DNA of 55,566 bases from Caldifarciminota bacterium. Lineage in GTDB: Bacteria > Hydrothermota > Hydrothermia > UBA1063 > CAJXJZ01. The notes under the pieces are model-generated. The model saw only the letters and a program-made list of their open reading frames with translations, searched no databases and had not been told where the DNA came from. The position numbers and the translations under genes were made by a program. This document shows, one piece after another, positions 44,190 to 53,940 of this stretch (the first letter of the stretch is position 1; the number at the start of each line of letters is the position of its first letter). The stretch is from assembly GCA_027038175.1 (NCBI GenBank), contig JALVYB010000027.1, positions 1 through 55,566 on the forward strand, given 5' to 3'.

Positions 44190-45284
44190 GTCTATATAAG
44201 AATCAACCACCTTATCCCACGTGTGTTTCTCCGCCCAGGCACGAGCATTTTTAGAATATACTTCATAGTTATTCATTACTTTTGAAAGAGCACTCAATAT
44301 AGCATCAGGACTATGTGGATTTACGAGTTCTCCATTAAATCCTGGTCTAATAGCATCTTCAACACCAGTACCAAGAGAACCTATAGCGGGCTTTCCAAAA
44401 TAATTGGCTTCGAGTATAGCAATACCAAATCCCTCCACATCACCTTCTGAAGTAGACTCACTCAACATCATAAACACTGAAGAAGTAATATAAGCACATC
44501 TGAGTTTTTCATCCGATAGTGCTCCATACAGTATTACTTTTTTATCCAGTCTGTGTTTTTTAATCTCTTTAATAAGATAATCTGTGTCTCTTTTAAGCCC
44601 AACTACATGGTATATAGCATCAGGATATTTTTCTGAAATGCGTGGTAGTGCCCTTACCACGTTGTGCTGACCTTTGCGTGGTGTTATGCTTCCAACAGTT
44701 AAAATAGATGGCTTTCCTTTGATTTTAAACTCGCATTCTCCCTTATAACTCATGAACTTTTCAGGACTAAATCCATTGGGTATTATCTTTATTTTCTCCT
44801 TATATCCAAAATGCTTCGTCACGAGTCCAGCCGTGAATTTAGAAACACAAACAAGTTTATCAAATTTACCAAGATGTGATTTCATCCACTTATATTCAAA
44901 ACCCTTCAAATTTGCCTCTGTACCATGTATAACGCCAATCTTTCTTATTTTATTAGTAGAAACTATAACCGGACTAAACATGAGTGGAAATTTGCCTGAA
45001 GCAATAAACACATCCGGTTTTAGCTCTTTCACAAGTTTATTTAGTAGAGTTAAGCGTTCCACGTAAGTTGCTGCACGAGGCTTCCTATTTTTGACTCGCG
45101 TTATATTAATGCCCTGCTTTTTATCCCACTCAAGATCATATTTATTAGAAAAATCTCGGAAATCCGCAATTATATGAACATCAAAACCTTTTCTTATTAA
45201 TGCCATTGCGAGACCATAGGCGTGACTTCCTATTCCACCAGGACCAGGAGGGAACTCGCTTGTGAAAATTAGTACTCTTTTCAT
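44181..45284 (-). CDS. Glycosyltransferase family 4 protein on the opposite strand
   Basis: 367 residues. The N-terminus IFTSEFPPGPGGIGSHAYGL is a typical GT4 acceptor-side glycine loop, and the donor side has ILTVGSITPRKGQHNVV and VEGFGIAILEANYFGKPAI with the E-x7-E. It is the only gene of the exopolysaccharide locus read leftward. It shares a divergent 64-base spacer with the next gene, where a TAAAAT lies 7 bases before its ATG. Confidence 0.9.
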   Translation of the reverse strand: MKRVLIFTSEFPPGPGGIGSHAYGLAMALIRKGFDVHIIADFRDFSNKYDLEWDKKQGINITRVKNRKPRAATYVERLTLLNKLVKELKPDVFIASGKFPLMFSPVIVSTNKIRKIGVIHGTEANLKGFEYKWMKSHLGKFDKLVCVSKFTAGLVTKHFGYKEKIKIIPNGFSPEKFMSYKGECEFKIKGKPSILTVGSITPRKGQHNVVRALPRISEKYPDAIYHVVGLKRDTDYLIKEIKKHRLDKKVILYGALSDEKLRCAYITSSVFMMLSESTSEGDVEGFGIAILEANYFGKPAIGSLGTGVEDAIRPGFNGELVNPHSPDAILSALSKVMNNYEVYSKNARAWAEKHTWDKVVDSYIDLF

Positions 45285-45291
45285 CGCATTT

Positions 45292-45342
45292 ATTTTAAAA
45301 TACTTTTCTCGAATTTTACATACATTAAGCCTCCCTTAAAAT
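45292..45342. promoter_or_regulatory. Divergent promoter pair in the 45285-45348 spacer
   Basis: Rightward, TTTACA (45315-45320), a 16-base spacer and TAAAAT (45337-45342) end 6 bases before the ATG at 45349. Leftward, TAAAAT (45292-45297) ends 7 bases before the ATG at 45284, with no strong -35. Both look leaderless. Confidence 0.5.
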
Positions 45343-45348
45343 AAGTAC

Positions 45349-46560
45349 ATGCTGAGACTGCTTATTATATCTCCAACTCCTCATCACAAAAAGAAAAACA
45401 ATTTAGTAGGACACGGTGCTACAATTAAAGAACTTAGTTTCTTAAGTCGATATTTCGAGATCACTCACATTGCACCACTGTATGAGGGGATAGCGCCAGA
45501 GAGTGAACTTCCTTATACTCGTCCTATAAATTTTATTCCAATTATCCCAGGTGGAGGGAAAGGACTCAAAAAAGTCTCACTGCTAAAAACAATTCCAAAA
45601 TGGCTCGAACAAATCGACAGAATTCTAAAAAAACAAGACTTCGACCTTATTCACATAAGAACGCCCTCCAGTTTTTCCCTTACATCACTGATTTACTTTC
45701 TAAAACACAGGGAGATTACAACCTTAAAATGGATAAAATTCGCTGGCAACTGGGAAAATAATCCAGCAGAAAGTTTTGCAACAAGGATTCAGAAACGTCT
45801 TTTAAAAAAAGGGGTTCCTAACTCTTTCGTGACAGTGAACTACTTTAAGAATCTACCTCACAATTTTGTGCCGTTTCCCAATCCTTCTCTTTACTTTTCT
45901 GAGTATAAAAAAAATATTGAATTATCCAGATGTAAAAAGCTTGTTACTCCAATTATTATCACCTACGTAGGAGCACTAAACCATGAGAAGGGCATAATGA
46001 ACGCTTTGATGGTAATTAGGAAATTAAAAGAGAGCGGTATTTCATTCAGGTTTCTTGTTGCAGGTAATGGACCCATGGAAAAAGAAGCACGGAATTTCGT
46101 AGCAGAGAATGATCTTGTAAAAGAAGTTGAGTTTTTGGGAGCAATACCCCACTCAAGAGTTTTTGAGATTTTCAAAAGTTCTCATTTTCTTTTATTTCCA
46201 ACCCATTTTAATGAAGGCTGGCCCAAAGTTATAAGCGAAGGTATGAGCATGGGTACAGTTCCACTTGCAGGAAGAGTTTCTATTATCCCTGAAATACTGG
46301 AAAAATACAAAATAGGTCATTCAATATATTCAAATGATATAGAGAGGTATGTGGAAACAATCAAAGACTATTTAGATAATCCCCAGAAATGGGAAACACA
46401 CTCTGCTAACGCTCGAAAATACGCGGTATTTTTCACATACGAATACTATGGATTAAAATTATTTAAAACATTAGAAAAATACGGTTTAAACCTGCCATAT
46501 GATGGAGAAGAATTCAAAGAAATTGAAAGATTTATCAGAGGCAAGGAATTCCCACTATGA
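45349..46560 (+). CDS. Glycosyltransferase family 4 protein
   Basis: 403 residues. The donor domain has ITYVGALNHEKGIMNALMVI, VAGNGPMEKEA and FNEGWPKVISEGMSMGTVPLA. The first half is more divergent. It opens the second plus-strand transcription unit of the locus. No Shine-Dalgarno precedes the ATG. Confidence 0.87.
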   Translation: MLRLLIISPTPHHKKKNNLVGHGATIKELSFLSRYFEITHIAPLYEGIAPESELPYTRPINFIPIIPGGGKGLKKVSLLKTIPKWLEQIDRILKKQDFDLIHIRTPSSFSLTSLIYFLKHREITTLKWIKFAGNWENNPAESFATRIQKRLLKKGVPNSFVTVNYFKNLPHNFVPFPNPSLYFSEYKKNIELSRCKKLVTPIIITYVGALNHEKGIMNALMVIRKLKESGISFRFLVAGNGPMEKEARNFVAENDLVKEVEFLGAIPHSRVFEIFKSSHFLLFPTHFNEGWPKVISEGMSMGTVPLAGRVSIIPEILEKYKIGHSIYSNDIERYVETIKDYLDNPQKWETHSANARKYAVFFTYEYYGLKLFKTLEKYGLNLPYDGEEFKEIERFIRGKEFPL

Positions 46561-47869
46561 TAATATACCAAAAATAAATTACTTCCTGTACTTAATTACT
46601 ATCTTTATTCTCAGCGTTATACTTGGTCTGGCAATGTTTAGGTCAAGACCCTTTGCCACACTCCATGCATATATTATCCCGGCAATAGGGATCTTATTCC
46701 TCTTCGCAAAATCTCCTGCACCCTCCATATATATACTTTCTTACATTGTTAGTAGCCATGTTTTATGGAGAATGACAAGAGCTCATGTATTATGGGAGTA
46801 CAGTAAATATGTCAGCATCATTCTTGCTATATTCATCATATTACGATATAGCAAGCGATTGAAAAATTTTATATTACCTTTTTTATTCCTGTTTTTCATT
46901 TCTCTTTCCATACCACTCACCGTAAATTATTATAGCAATTTTTCAACTGTTAGAAGAGCCCTATCATTCAATCTATCCGGCCCTGTAGTGTTTGCACTCT
47001 CTGTAATATTATTTTCAAATATCAAACTTAAGAAAAAACATCTGGGTTTTAATATGCTAATGCTTCTATCTCCTATAATATCTGTTGGGACCATTTCTCT
47101 AAGTTCCATTTTAACCCACAAAATAGTTTACACAACCTCTTCAAATACACTTGCAAGTGGTGGATTTGGCCCTAACCAGGTATCAGCTGTACTTGGGCTT
47201 GGAGCATTGCTTGGACTACTATTTGGAATAAACTATATTGACGATATCAAAAGCAGACTCTTAATCTTCAGTATTAGCATCTGGCTATTTATCCAATCCA
47301 TTCTTACATTTTCAAGGGGGGGACCTTTAAACTTCATTCTATCTACCCTGATTTTATTCTGGTATTTAATACGGGACAGAAAAACAAGGATACGGGTAAT
47401 AAGTGCAATATCAGTAATTTTAATTGCTTTTATCCTACTTCTCCCAAAACTTGACAGGCTCACGCAAGGCAAGCTCGAAGAAAGATTCACAAATTTAAAT
47501 CCTACAGGTAGAGGCCAATTAGCACTCGCAGAATTAAAATTATTTAAGGAACATCCTCTTTTCGGTGTGGGACCCGGAGTTGGCATTGCCGAAAGAAGTA
47601 GCATACTCGGTTACTTTATAGCTTCCCATACGGAATATACCCGACTCCTTGCCGAGCATGGTTTCTGGGGAGTTCTGGCACTCTCTATCCTTCTATACCT
47701 CTTTTACTTACCAATCAAACGATCGCAGTCATATAATCAAAAATCATTCAATGCCGCATTATTGGTATGGAGTTTATTAGAGATGGCACATTCAGCCACG
47801 CGTATAGCCATAACCACTTATTTGCCAGGACTTACGTATATCCAAGTGGAAGAAGATAATGAAGAATAA
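46499..47869 (+). CDS. O-antigen ligase / Wzy-type polymerase
   Basis: 456 residues with about 10-12 membrane helices. A long periplasmic loop near the C-terminus contains LFKEHPLFGVGPGVGIAERSS and SHTEYTRLLAEHGFWGVLAL, the Wzy_C/O-antigen ligase signature. It would polymerise repeat units or transfer the polymer. The reading frame overlaps the preceding glycosyltransferase by 62 bases; no later in-frame ATG is near, so the long overlap seems real or the true start is a rare codon. Confidence 0.87.
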   Translation: MMEKNSKKLKDLSEARNSHYDNIPKINYFLYLITIFILSVILGLAMFRSRPFATLHAYIIPAIGILFLFAKSPAPSIYILSYIVSSHVLWRMTRAHVLWEYSKYVSIILAIFIILRYSKRLKNFILPFLFLFFISLSIPLTVNYYSNFSTVRRALSFNLSGPVVFALSVILFSNIKLKKKHLGFNMLMLLSPIISVGTISLSSILTHKIVYTTSSNTLASGGFGPNQVSAVLGLGALLGLLFGINYIDDIKSRLLIFSISIWLFIQSILTFSRGGPLNFILSTLILFWYLIRDRKTRIRVISAISVILIAFILLLPKLDRLTQGKLEERFTNLNPTGRGQLALAELKLFKEHPLFGVGPGVGIAERSSILGYFIASHTEYTRLLAEHGFWGVLALSILLYLFYLPIKRSQSYNQKSFNAALLVWSLLEMAHSATRIAITTYLPGLTYIQVEEDNEE

Positions 47870-48890
47870 AATACTCATTGTTGGCCCATTGCTTGAGGCT
47901 GAAAAAGGGAAAGTAATCAGTCAAGGTACAATCCTTGCCAATTATTTGTCTAAACAATCGCGATTAAGGATTATAAAGGTTGGTAAACATCCAGATAGAC
48001 TAAAAAGGATATATGAAACCTTCAGTAAGATAGTTACAAACAGAGACTCCAATCTTGCTATAGTCCTTGTATTTAGTGGTAAAAGTTTTATGTATGCTGA
48101 TTTTGCATCTTTATTGCTCCGGAAATTTAATATACCCATAGTATTCTGGCTTCATGGAGGTGCTCTACCTGAATTTTCAAAAAAATACAAAACATGGGTA
48201 AAGAATGTACTGAATCGTGGGAGAATACTTGTTGCTCCATCTGAATACCTTACAGAGTATTTTAGCAAAATTGGCTTTAAAAATACGAGGATCATCAGAA
48301 ATATCATTGATATAAAATCTTATAAATTTAAGGAGAAACCCATCCTTCAACCAAAATTCCTGTGGATGCGAAAATTTCATCCTATATGGAACCCCAAAAT
48401 GGCTTTGCATGTATTTAAAAATATACTTAGTATATATCCAGAAGCCACTCTTGTGATGGCAGGAGCAGATGAGGGTTATATGGGAGAATGCATTAAAATT
48501 AGTAAAAAACTAGGCATCTATGAGCAGATTAAATTCCCTGGATTCCTTGACCACGAGCAAAAAGTTAAATATATGCACGAGAATGATATTTATCTCCACA
48601 CAAATCTAATAGATAATGTGCCTGTTTCCGTAATAGAAGCCCTTGCAAGCGGCATGATTGTTGTGGGAACACGGGTAGGCGGAATGCCCCACATTATTAA
48701 AGATGGGATTAATGGTTTTCTTGTAAAAAGTAATGATATAGAATCGATGACAGAGAAAATTATTGACATATTATCAGGGAAATACAACATACAATCTCTC
48801 CAGGAAAATGGCTACAAAACTGCACAGGAATTCCATTATGAAAAAGTAGTAAATAAGTGGATAGAACTGATAAAGGAATTTAAACAATGA
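47859..48890 (+). CDS. Glycosyltransferase family 4 protein
   Basis: 343 residues, shorter than its neighbours. The donor side has FLWMRKFHPIWNPKMALHVF, VMAGADEGYMGECI and NVPVSVIEALASGMIVVGTRVGGMPHII with GINGFLV. It overlaps the Wzy gene by 11 bases and the next gene by 4. Confidence 0.88.
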   Translation: MKNKILIVGPLLEAEKGKVISQGTILANYLSKQSRLRIIKVGKHPDRLKRIYETFSKIVTNRDSNLAIVLVFSGKSFMYADFASLLLRKFNIPIVFWLHGGALPEFSKKYKTWVKNVLNRGRILVAPSEYLTEYFSKIGFKNTRIIRNIIDIKSYKFKEKPILQPKFLWMRKFHPIWNPKMALHVFKNILSIYPEATLVMAGADEGYMGECIKISKKLGIYEQIKFPGFLDHEQKVKYMHENDIYLHTNLIDNVPVSVIEALASGMIVVGTRVGGMPHIIKDGINGFLVKSNDIESMTEKIIDILSGKYNIQSLQENGYKTAQEFHYEKVVNKWIELIKEFKQ

Positions 48891-50236
48891 TAAAAAGACC
48901 ACCCAAATTGCAAAAGTATATTTACTTTGCTGTTCAAAAGTTACGTAAGGAACCTGTTAAAAAGGCATGGGAACAAATAATGAAAACCGATTATACTGAC
49001 AAAAAAGCACTCGAAAATAGAATTTTGAAACGCGGAAAAGAGCACTTCTATTATCTTTTTCAGCATATACCAAAACTTCAGAATATGCCTAATAAAAATA
49101 CTTTGCTTTCCCTGCTCGATAGAATAAACACAATCGCAGAATTTGATGACTTTTTAAAGCACATACCACCAACGCAAAAACATGATGTTATTGAGCGACC
49201 TGAGATTCTGACATCAGATGAGATTAAAAAAATCCACGTATTTGGGACTCACTCCTCTGGTACAACCGGTCAATCCGTAAGATTTCCAAAAGATATGCGA
49301 GATTGGGCACAAACTCACGCAAATATGTTTTACATCCTCAAGTTACACGGAATTGATCCCTTTGCACCATACATATATTACTGGGCTGGAGACTGGAGTA
49401 TAAAATCAAGAATAACCTATTTCTTAAAGGACGTGGCCTTAAATAGACTCAGGCTAACATCTTACAACACCTCAAAAGAACATCTTTTCAAACAGTACAA
49501 ATTGATTTCAAAATTCAAGCCGGAGTATATACTTGGAATTCCTTCCGGCATCGCTACTCTGGCTACATTCATGGTAAATGAAAAACTAACCCTGCAAAAT
49601 GATTTAAAGGCGGTATTTACCACTGGTGAAACACTTCACAAATTTCAGAAAGATATTATTTATAGGGCATTTAAAACGCCGGTCATCAATCTTTATGGGT
49701 CTGCTGAAGTTGGTGTTATAGGTTTTGAATGTCCTAAAAGTCACATGCACATTATGATGGACACCAACTATATTGAAATCATGGATTCAGGTGAAATATT
49801 GGTCACGAATCTGTTTCAAAAGGCATTCGCTATTGTTAGATATAGAATAGGGGACCTCTCAAGTTCTACTCTCCAATGGGAACACGATTGTGAGATCTCC
49901 TTTCCAATTATACGTGGCATTGAGGGGCGAACAAGCCAAAAGATTGTCTTGCCTGATGGACGAGAACTTCCTCCGATGGCACCTACCTATATATTTGATA
50001 AAGTGGCACATACACGTTCAGTTATAAAATTCAGATACGTGCTGAGAAATAGTAAATTGCTTCTGCTGCTGGTAGTTAACCACAAATTTAATGAACGTGT
50101 TAAGAATCTCATAATAAAAGAGTCCTTTAAGATTTTTGGCATTAAGCCTGAGATTGTTATAGTTGATACTATTCCACCTCTACCAGGTGGTAAAGAAAAA
50201 TACTTTATAATTGAGAGCAATGGGAAAGAGCACTGA
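48887..50236 (+). CDS. PaaK/CapK-like AMP-forming ligase
   Basis: 449 residues with the adenylate-forming enzyme fold of the phenylacetate-CoA ligase/coenzyme F390 synthetase group. The P-loop is THSSGTTGQSVRFPKD, followed by FTTGETLHKFQK, INLYGSAEVGVIGFEC and YRIGDLSS, with the C-terminal lysine loop LPGGKEKYF. CapK-type genes recur in capsule loci, but their substrate is unclear: they may activate an acid that decorates the sugar chain. Coupled to the previous gene by ATGA. Confidence 0.85.
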   Translation: MIKRPPKLQKYIYFAVQKLRKEPVKKAWEQIMKTDYTDKKALENRILKRGKEHFYYLFQHIPKLQNMPNKNTLLSLLDRINTIAEFDDFLKHIPPTQKHDVIERPEILTSDEIKKIHVFGTHSSGTTGQSVRFPKDMRDWAQTHANMFYILKLHGIDPFAPYIYYWAGDWSIKSRITYFLKDVALNRLRLTSYNTSKEHLFKQYKLISKFKPEYILGIPSGIATLATFMVNEKLTLQNDLKAVFTTGETLHKFQKDIIYRAFKTPVINLYGSAEVGVIGFECPKSHMHIMMDTNYIEIMDSGEILVTNLFQKAFAIVRYRIGDLSSSTLQWEHDCEISFPIIRGIEGRTSQKIVLPDGRELPPMAPTYIFDKVAHTRSVIKFRYVLRNSKLLLLLVVNHKFNERVKNLIIKESFKIFGIKPEIVIVDTIPPLPGGKEKYFIIESNGKEH

Positions 50237-51248
50237 GCCTTATGTTTCTATAATAATTCCATGCAGGAATGAAGAAAGATACATACAAAAGATTATAATA
50301 GATTTGCTTAATTCAAATACCGATATACCAATTGAAATACTCGTTGTTGATGGAATGAGCACAGATAATACAAGAGAAATCGTTAAAAACTTGGAGCAAA
50401 AATATCCTGATAAAGTTCACCTAATTGATAATACAAATAAATATGTTCCACATGCACTTAACCTTGGTATTAAAAAAGCACGTGGAGACATATTAGTGAG
50501 ATTAGACGCTCATGCTATTTATCCCAAAAACTATATAAAAGATATGCTAAACTGGCTACAAAAGACAGACGCATGGAATATAGGACCGAGTGTAAAAGTT
50601 GTTCCATCTGGCAACGATGTTCTAAAGAAATCTATAGCATATGCACAACAAAGCGTTTTTGGGGTGGGTAAGGCATTATGGAGAGTGGGTGTGAAGAATC
50701 CTACCTATGCAGATACCACATGGTTATTTTTCACAAAAAGAGAAGTTTTCGAAAAAGTGGGAGGTTTTGATGAAAGATTAATTCGCAATCAGGATGCCGA
50801 GTTTAATGCAAGGATTTTAAAACACGGCGGCAAAGTGTTAGTTTTACCTACTCCTGTGGTACAACTTATAGCAAGAGATTCGTTAAAAGCATTGTTTAGG
50901 CAATATTTTCAATATGGTTATTACAGAGCTCTTAGTGCTAAGATTATTGGCAAATTCGTTTCATTTAGACAACTTATTCCCCCCATGTTTTTCTCGTCTA
51001 TATTAATTTTATCTATACTCTCACTTTTCTTTAAGAAACTGTGGCTGCTTCCCTTAATAGAACTTCTTACTTATATGGCAGCCGCAATTATTTTTTCGGT
51101 ATATGAAGCCATAAAAAGCAAGAATCTTCTTATTATTTTTACTCTACCTTTTGTCTATTTCACCATGCACTTTGCATTTGCACTGGGTTTCTTAATCGGC
51201 TTTATAAAATTCTTTATAATAAACCCCAAAGAGAGGCATAATGAGTAA
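50220..51248 (+). CDS. Glycosyltransferase family 2 protein (ExoA-like)
   Basis: 342 residues from the ATG at 50220; a TTG at 50211 is in frame. The GT-A domain has VSIIIPCRNEERYIQKII, VVDGMSTDNTREIV, a metal motif in RLDAHAIYP and NQDAEFNARIL. C-terminal membrane helices (about 255-340) match succinoglycan ExoA-type enzymes. It overlaps the CapK-like gene. Confidence 0.9.
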   Translation: MGKSTEPYVSIIIPCRNEERYIQKIIIDLLNSNTDIPIEILVVDGMSTDNTREIVKNLEQKYPDKVHLIDNTNKYVPHALNLGIKKARGDILVRLDAHAIYPKNYIKDMLNWLQKTDAWNIGPSVKVVPSGNDVLKKSIAYAQQSVFGVGKALWRVGVKNPTYADTTWLFFTKREVFEKVGGFDERLIRNQDAEFNARILKHGGKVLVLPTPVVQLIARDSLKALFRQYFQYGYYRALSAKIIGKFVSFRQLIPPMFFSSILILSILSLFFKKLWLLPLIELLTYMAAAIIFSVYEAIKSKNLLIIFTLPFVYFTMHFAFALGFLIGFIKFFIINPKERHNE

Positions 51249-52539
51249 AAATAGGCTTGTAGTGAAAAGATTCCTCTTCTATACTCTCATGTTTCTTATT
51301 ATTACAATTATCCTAATTGTCTCCGTATTTATCCACGAGAAAAATCTTTTCAGGACAAGTGCTTATATAACCACCCACCTATATCCTATATTGTCCATAG
51401 TTATTCTAACTTTCGTAATGCTATATGCAACTGGCATGGTTTCCTACTATAGAAAACGCCCCGGCACATGGAGGTCTTTCAATTTACTTCAACTTATATG
51501 GTATACATTTCTTTCTGTCTTAATAGCCTATGGGATAACCTCAATAATATTTTATTCAAACAGAGTAGGAAGAAGTATACTTCTCTATAACTTCATCATC
51601 CTATCCTTTTTCTTCATTATAAATGCAGAGCATTTCTTAAAAAGCACAATCAGAAATTCCACTACATACATATGGAAATGCAATAAAATAACACCTGAAG
51701 AATTGTCTAATCAGTACAATATTCGTATCCACAATATCAGGTATGATCTTTCCCCCGAAGACGTGCCTAACAATAACATTGTGATAGTATATGACAATGA
51801 AAACGTGATAGAAGACAGATTGTTTATGGAAAAACTTGTTGAGGGTTTTCCAGCAATTCCTATAAGTGAACTAATAGAACTTGAAGCGGGTTTAATTCCT
51901 CACAGGTTCATTGGCGAATTTTACAGAATCTCTGATTTTACCGGAGTCAAATATTTTACCGACGGAACAAAAGTTATTATAGACTTCATTCTTGCTCCAA
52001 TTCTTCTTTTGCTCCTTTTCCCTTTAGCCTTTACAGTTGCCCTGGTCCATAAGATGGAATCACCAGGACCTATTTTTTTTAAACAATTACGGGCAGGTAA
52101 AAATGGAGAACCTTTTTATCTAATAAAATTCCGGACAATGATACAGAATGCCGAAAAACATGGAAGAAAATTCGCAAGCGAAAACGACCCACGAGTTACA
52201 AAAATCGGTAGAATTATGAGAAAATTACGTTTAGATGAGGTTCCCCAGTTAATTAACGTCGTTAAAGGTGAAATGAGCCTTATAGGGCCAAGACCAGAAC
52301 GTCCTGAATTCATAGAGAAATTCAGCAAACAAATCCCTTATTACAAACTAAGACTTGAAATAAAACCAGGACTCACAGGATGGGCACAGGTGCACTATAA
52401 ATACACAGGGCCCAGAATAGAAGAACAAATAAGAAGACTTGAATATGACCTTTACTACATAAAAAATAGGAACATTCTTCTTGACATGATTGTTTTGCTT
52501 AAAACTGTTGGTGTAGTTCTAAAGGCAGAAGGAGTCTAA
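51241..52539 (+). CDS. Polyprenyl-phosphate sugar phosphotransferase (WbaP/WcaJ-like)
   Basis: 432 residues. Four or five N-terminal helices and a cytoplasmic linker are followed by the catalytic bacterial sugar transferase domain: the helix-break-helix before KMESPGPIFFKQLRAGKNG, YLIKFRTM, RLDEVPQLINVVKGEMSLIG and GPRPERPEF, then KPGLTGWAQVHYKY. It starts repeat-unit synthesis on undecaprenyl phosphate. The donor sugar is unknown. Confidence 0.93.
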   Translation: MSKNRLVVKRFLFYTLMFLIITIILIVSVFIHEKNLFRTSAYITTHLYPILSIVILTFVMLYATGMVSYYRKRPGTWRSFNLLQLIWYTFLSVLIAYGITSIIFYSNRVGRSILLYNFIILSFFFIINAEHFLKSTIRNSTTYIWKCNKITPEELSNQYNIRIHNIRYDLSPEDVPNNNIVIVYDNENVIEDRLFMEKLVEGFPAIPISELIELEAGLIPHRFIGEFYRISDFTGVKYFTDGTKVIIDFILAPILLLLLFPLAFTVALVHKMESPGPIFFKQLRAGKNGEPFYLIKFRTMIQNAEKHGRKFASENDPRVTKIGRIMRKLRLDEVPQLINVVKGEMSLIGPRPERPEFIEKFSKQIPYYKLRLEIKPGLTGWAQVHYKYTGPRIEEQIRRLEYDLYYIKNRNILLDMIVLLKTVGVVLKAEGV

Positions 52540-52540
52540 T

Positions 52541-53776
52541 ATGCAAACCATCATTGCGTTAATTGTAGCCATATATGGGTTCCAGACTCTTGAAACTATA
52601 AACAAAACGCTTTTTAAACACGGATTTATAGAGACACTTTCACCTGTGCCAGGATACGTAAACAATATAAATTTCGAGGTTGGAGAGAACTATCTTCTTT
52701 TGGATTTTGGCAAAGTGTATCAAAAGGACCATATAGAAATTGCAGCGAACATCATTGTAAAGCGTGGTGATACAACTTCTTATCCCTCAAAATTATGGAA
52801 TGGCCTTTTCGCTGCAGATTACAACACACTATACCTTAAATACTCAAGGAAAAGGTTTAATTTCCTTATAGGAAGAGTTCCTGTGAGATGGAGTAACTCA
52901 CCCTTCTCTTCTCTAATTTTTACAGGATACGAACCTGGTTTAGACCTTTTGTATTACTCTATTGCATATCCAGAGATACAGGGTGATTATTTCTTTTCAA
53001 TACTACGAGATAATGAACATTTTCGGTATCTTGCTGCGCATAGGATTATATTAAGGCTTATAAAAAACTTTCAGTTTTCATTCGGAGATATAATTCTTTA
53101 CCAAACATCAGATGGGCTGCCTGATTTCTATTATTTTAATCCTCTGGCAATATATTATGTAAGACAATGGACACTTGACTCTTCTGGGATGACAAATTCG
53201 GCTTTTGACTTTAAAGGAGATTATATCTTTAAGCATCTCCATTTATACGGTGAAGTTTTTATAGACGATTTTCCTTACATAAAAGTCTATCATGAAAATC
53301 CAAGAATGGGCGGACTTTTAGGTTTTATCTACAAAAAGAACAATGGAAGATTTGCACTGGAGTACAAAAGGGTTAATCGGTTCACTTATTGCTATTATGC
53401 TTTTGCACCTTATTTGAGTTTCAAATACTTCAATAAACCGCTCGGAACCTATGAAGGTAACGATTTTGACAAGGTGACCGGTCTTTACTGGATTAAGAAT
53501 AAAAAATCGTCTGTCGGGATTGAGATTGCATACATGAGACATGGAGAAGGAAATATCTTTGAAGGCTATAGATCGACAAGCGAAGAATCTGAGTATTACT
53601 TTCTGAGTGGTGTGGTGGAGAGAAGTTTTTCTGTAAAATTTACTTTATCTCTAAAGATACCAAACAAAGGATTGCTATATTTGCTCCCATCTATAAAGTA
53701 TATAAAAAATTACCATCATACCAAAACTCATAATGTATTTTTAGGCAATATTGCTATCATTTATAGTATTGGTTAA
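52541..53776 (+). CDS. Outer-membrane barrel, Wzi/capsule-assembly-like
   Basis: 411 residues starting with a signal peptide-like segment (MQTIIALIVAIYGFQ). The remainder is a run of alternating beta strands rich in Tyr, Phe and Asp, with FLIGRVPVRWSNSPFSSLIF, AAHRIILRLIKNFQFSFGD, YYFNPLAIYYV and FIDDFPYIK. These match the pattern of capsule assembly Wzi proteins (the R-x-G and N-P-x-x-x-Y type blocks), which attach polymer at the cell surface. Family assignment is moderate. It starts 1 base after the sugar transferase stop. Confidence 0.7.
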   Translation: MQTIIALIVAIYGFQTLETINKTLFKHGFIETLSPVPGYVNNINFEVGENYLLLDFGKVYQKDHIEIAANIIVKRGDTTSYPSKLWNGLFAADYNTLYLKYSRKRFNFLIGRVPVRWSNSPFSSLIFTGYEPGLDLLYYSIAYPEIQGDYFFSILRDNEHFRYLAAHRIILRLIKNFQFSFGDIILYQTSDGLPDFYYFNPLAIYYVRQWTLDSSGMTNSAFDFKGDYIFKHLHLYGEVFIDDFPYIKVYHENPRMGGLLGFIYKKNNGRFALEYKRVNRFTYCYYAFAPYLSFKYFNKPLGTYEGNDFDKVTGLYWIKNKKSSVGIEIAYMRHGEGNIFEGYRSTSEESEYYFLSGVVERSFSVKFTLSLKIPNKGLLYLLPSIKYIKNYHHTKTHNVFLGNIAIIYSIG

Positions 53777-53940
53777 TTCATCTAATATCACCTCTTATCC
53801 ATTTATCCATCTTATCCAAAAGTATTATACACCCTTTTGAATTACGCTTTGCAAACTTTAATCTACTAATCATATTGATTTTGCCATAATCAGAGACATA
53901 CGAAAAGAGATCAAATACTATAAAGGAGGATTAACTAAAT
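53777..53940. other. Intergenic region before the last glycosyltransferase
   Basis: 164 bases without a gene. It holds short ATCC-rich repeats (TTATCCATTTATCCATCTTATCC-like, 53802-53824) and, at the end, AAAGGAGG with 11 bases to the ATG at 53941. No clear promoter hexamer pair was found. Confidence 0.5.

Noticed and set aside
46499-46560. 62-base overlap as a frameshift between the GT4 and Wzy genes
   Set aside because: Both proteins are complete at this end and no in-frame fusion motif is lost. A long overlap or unusual start is simpler.
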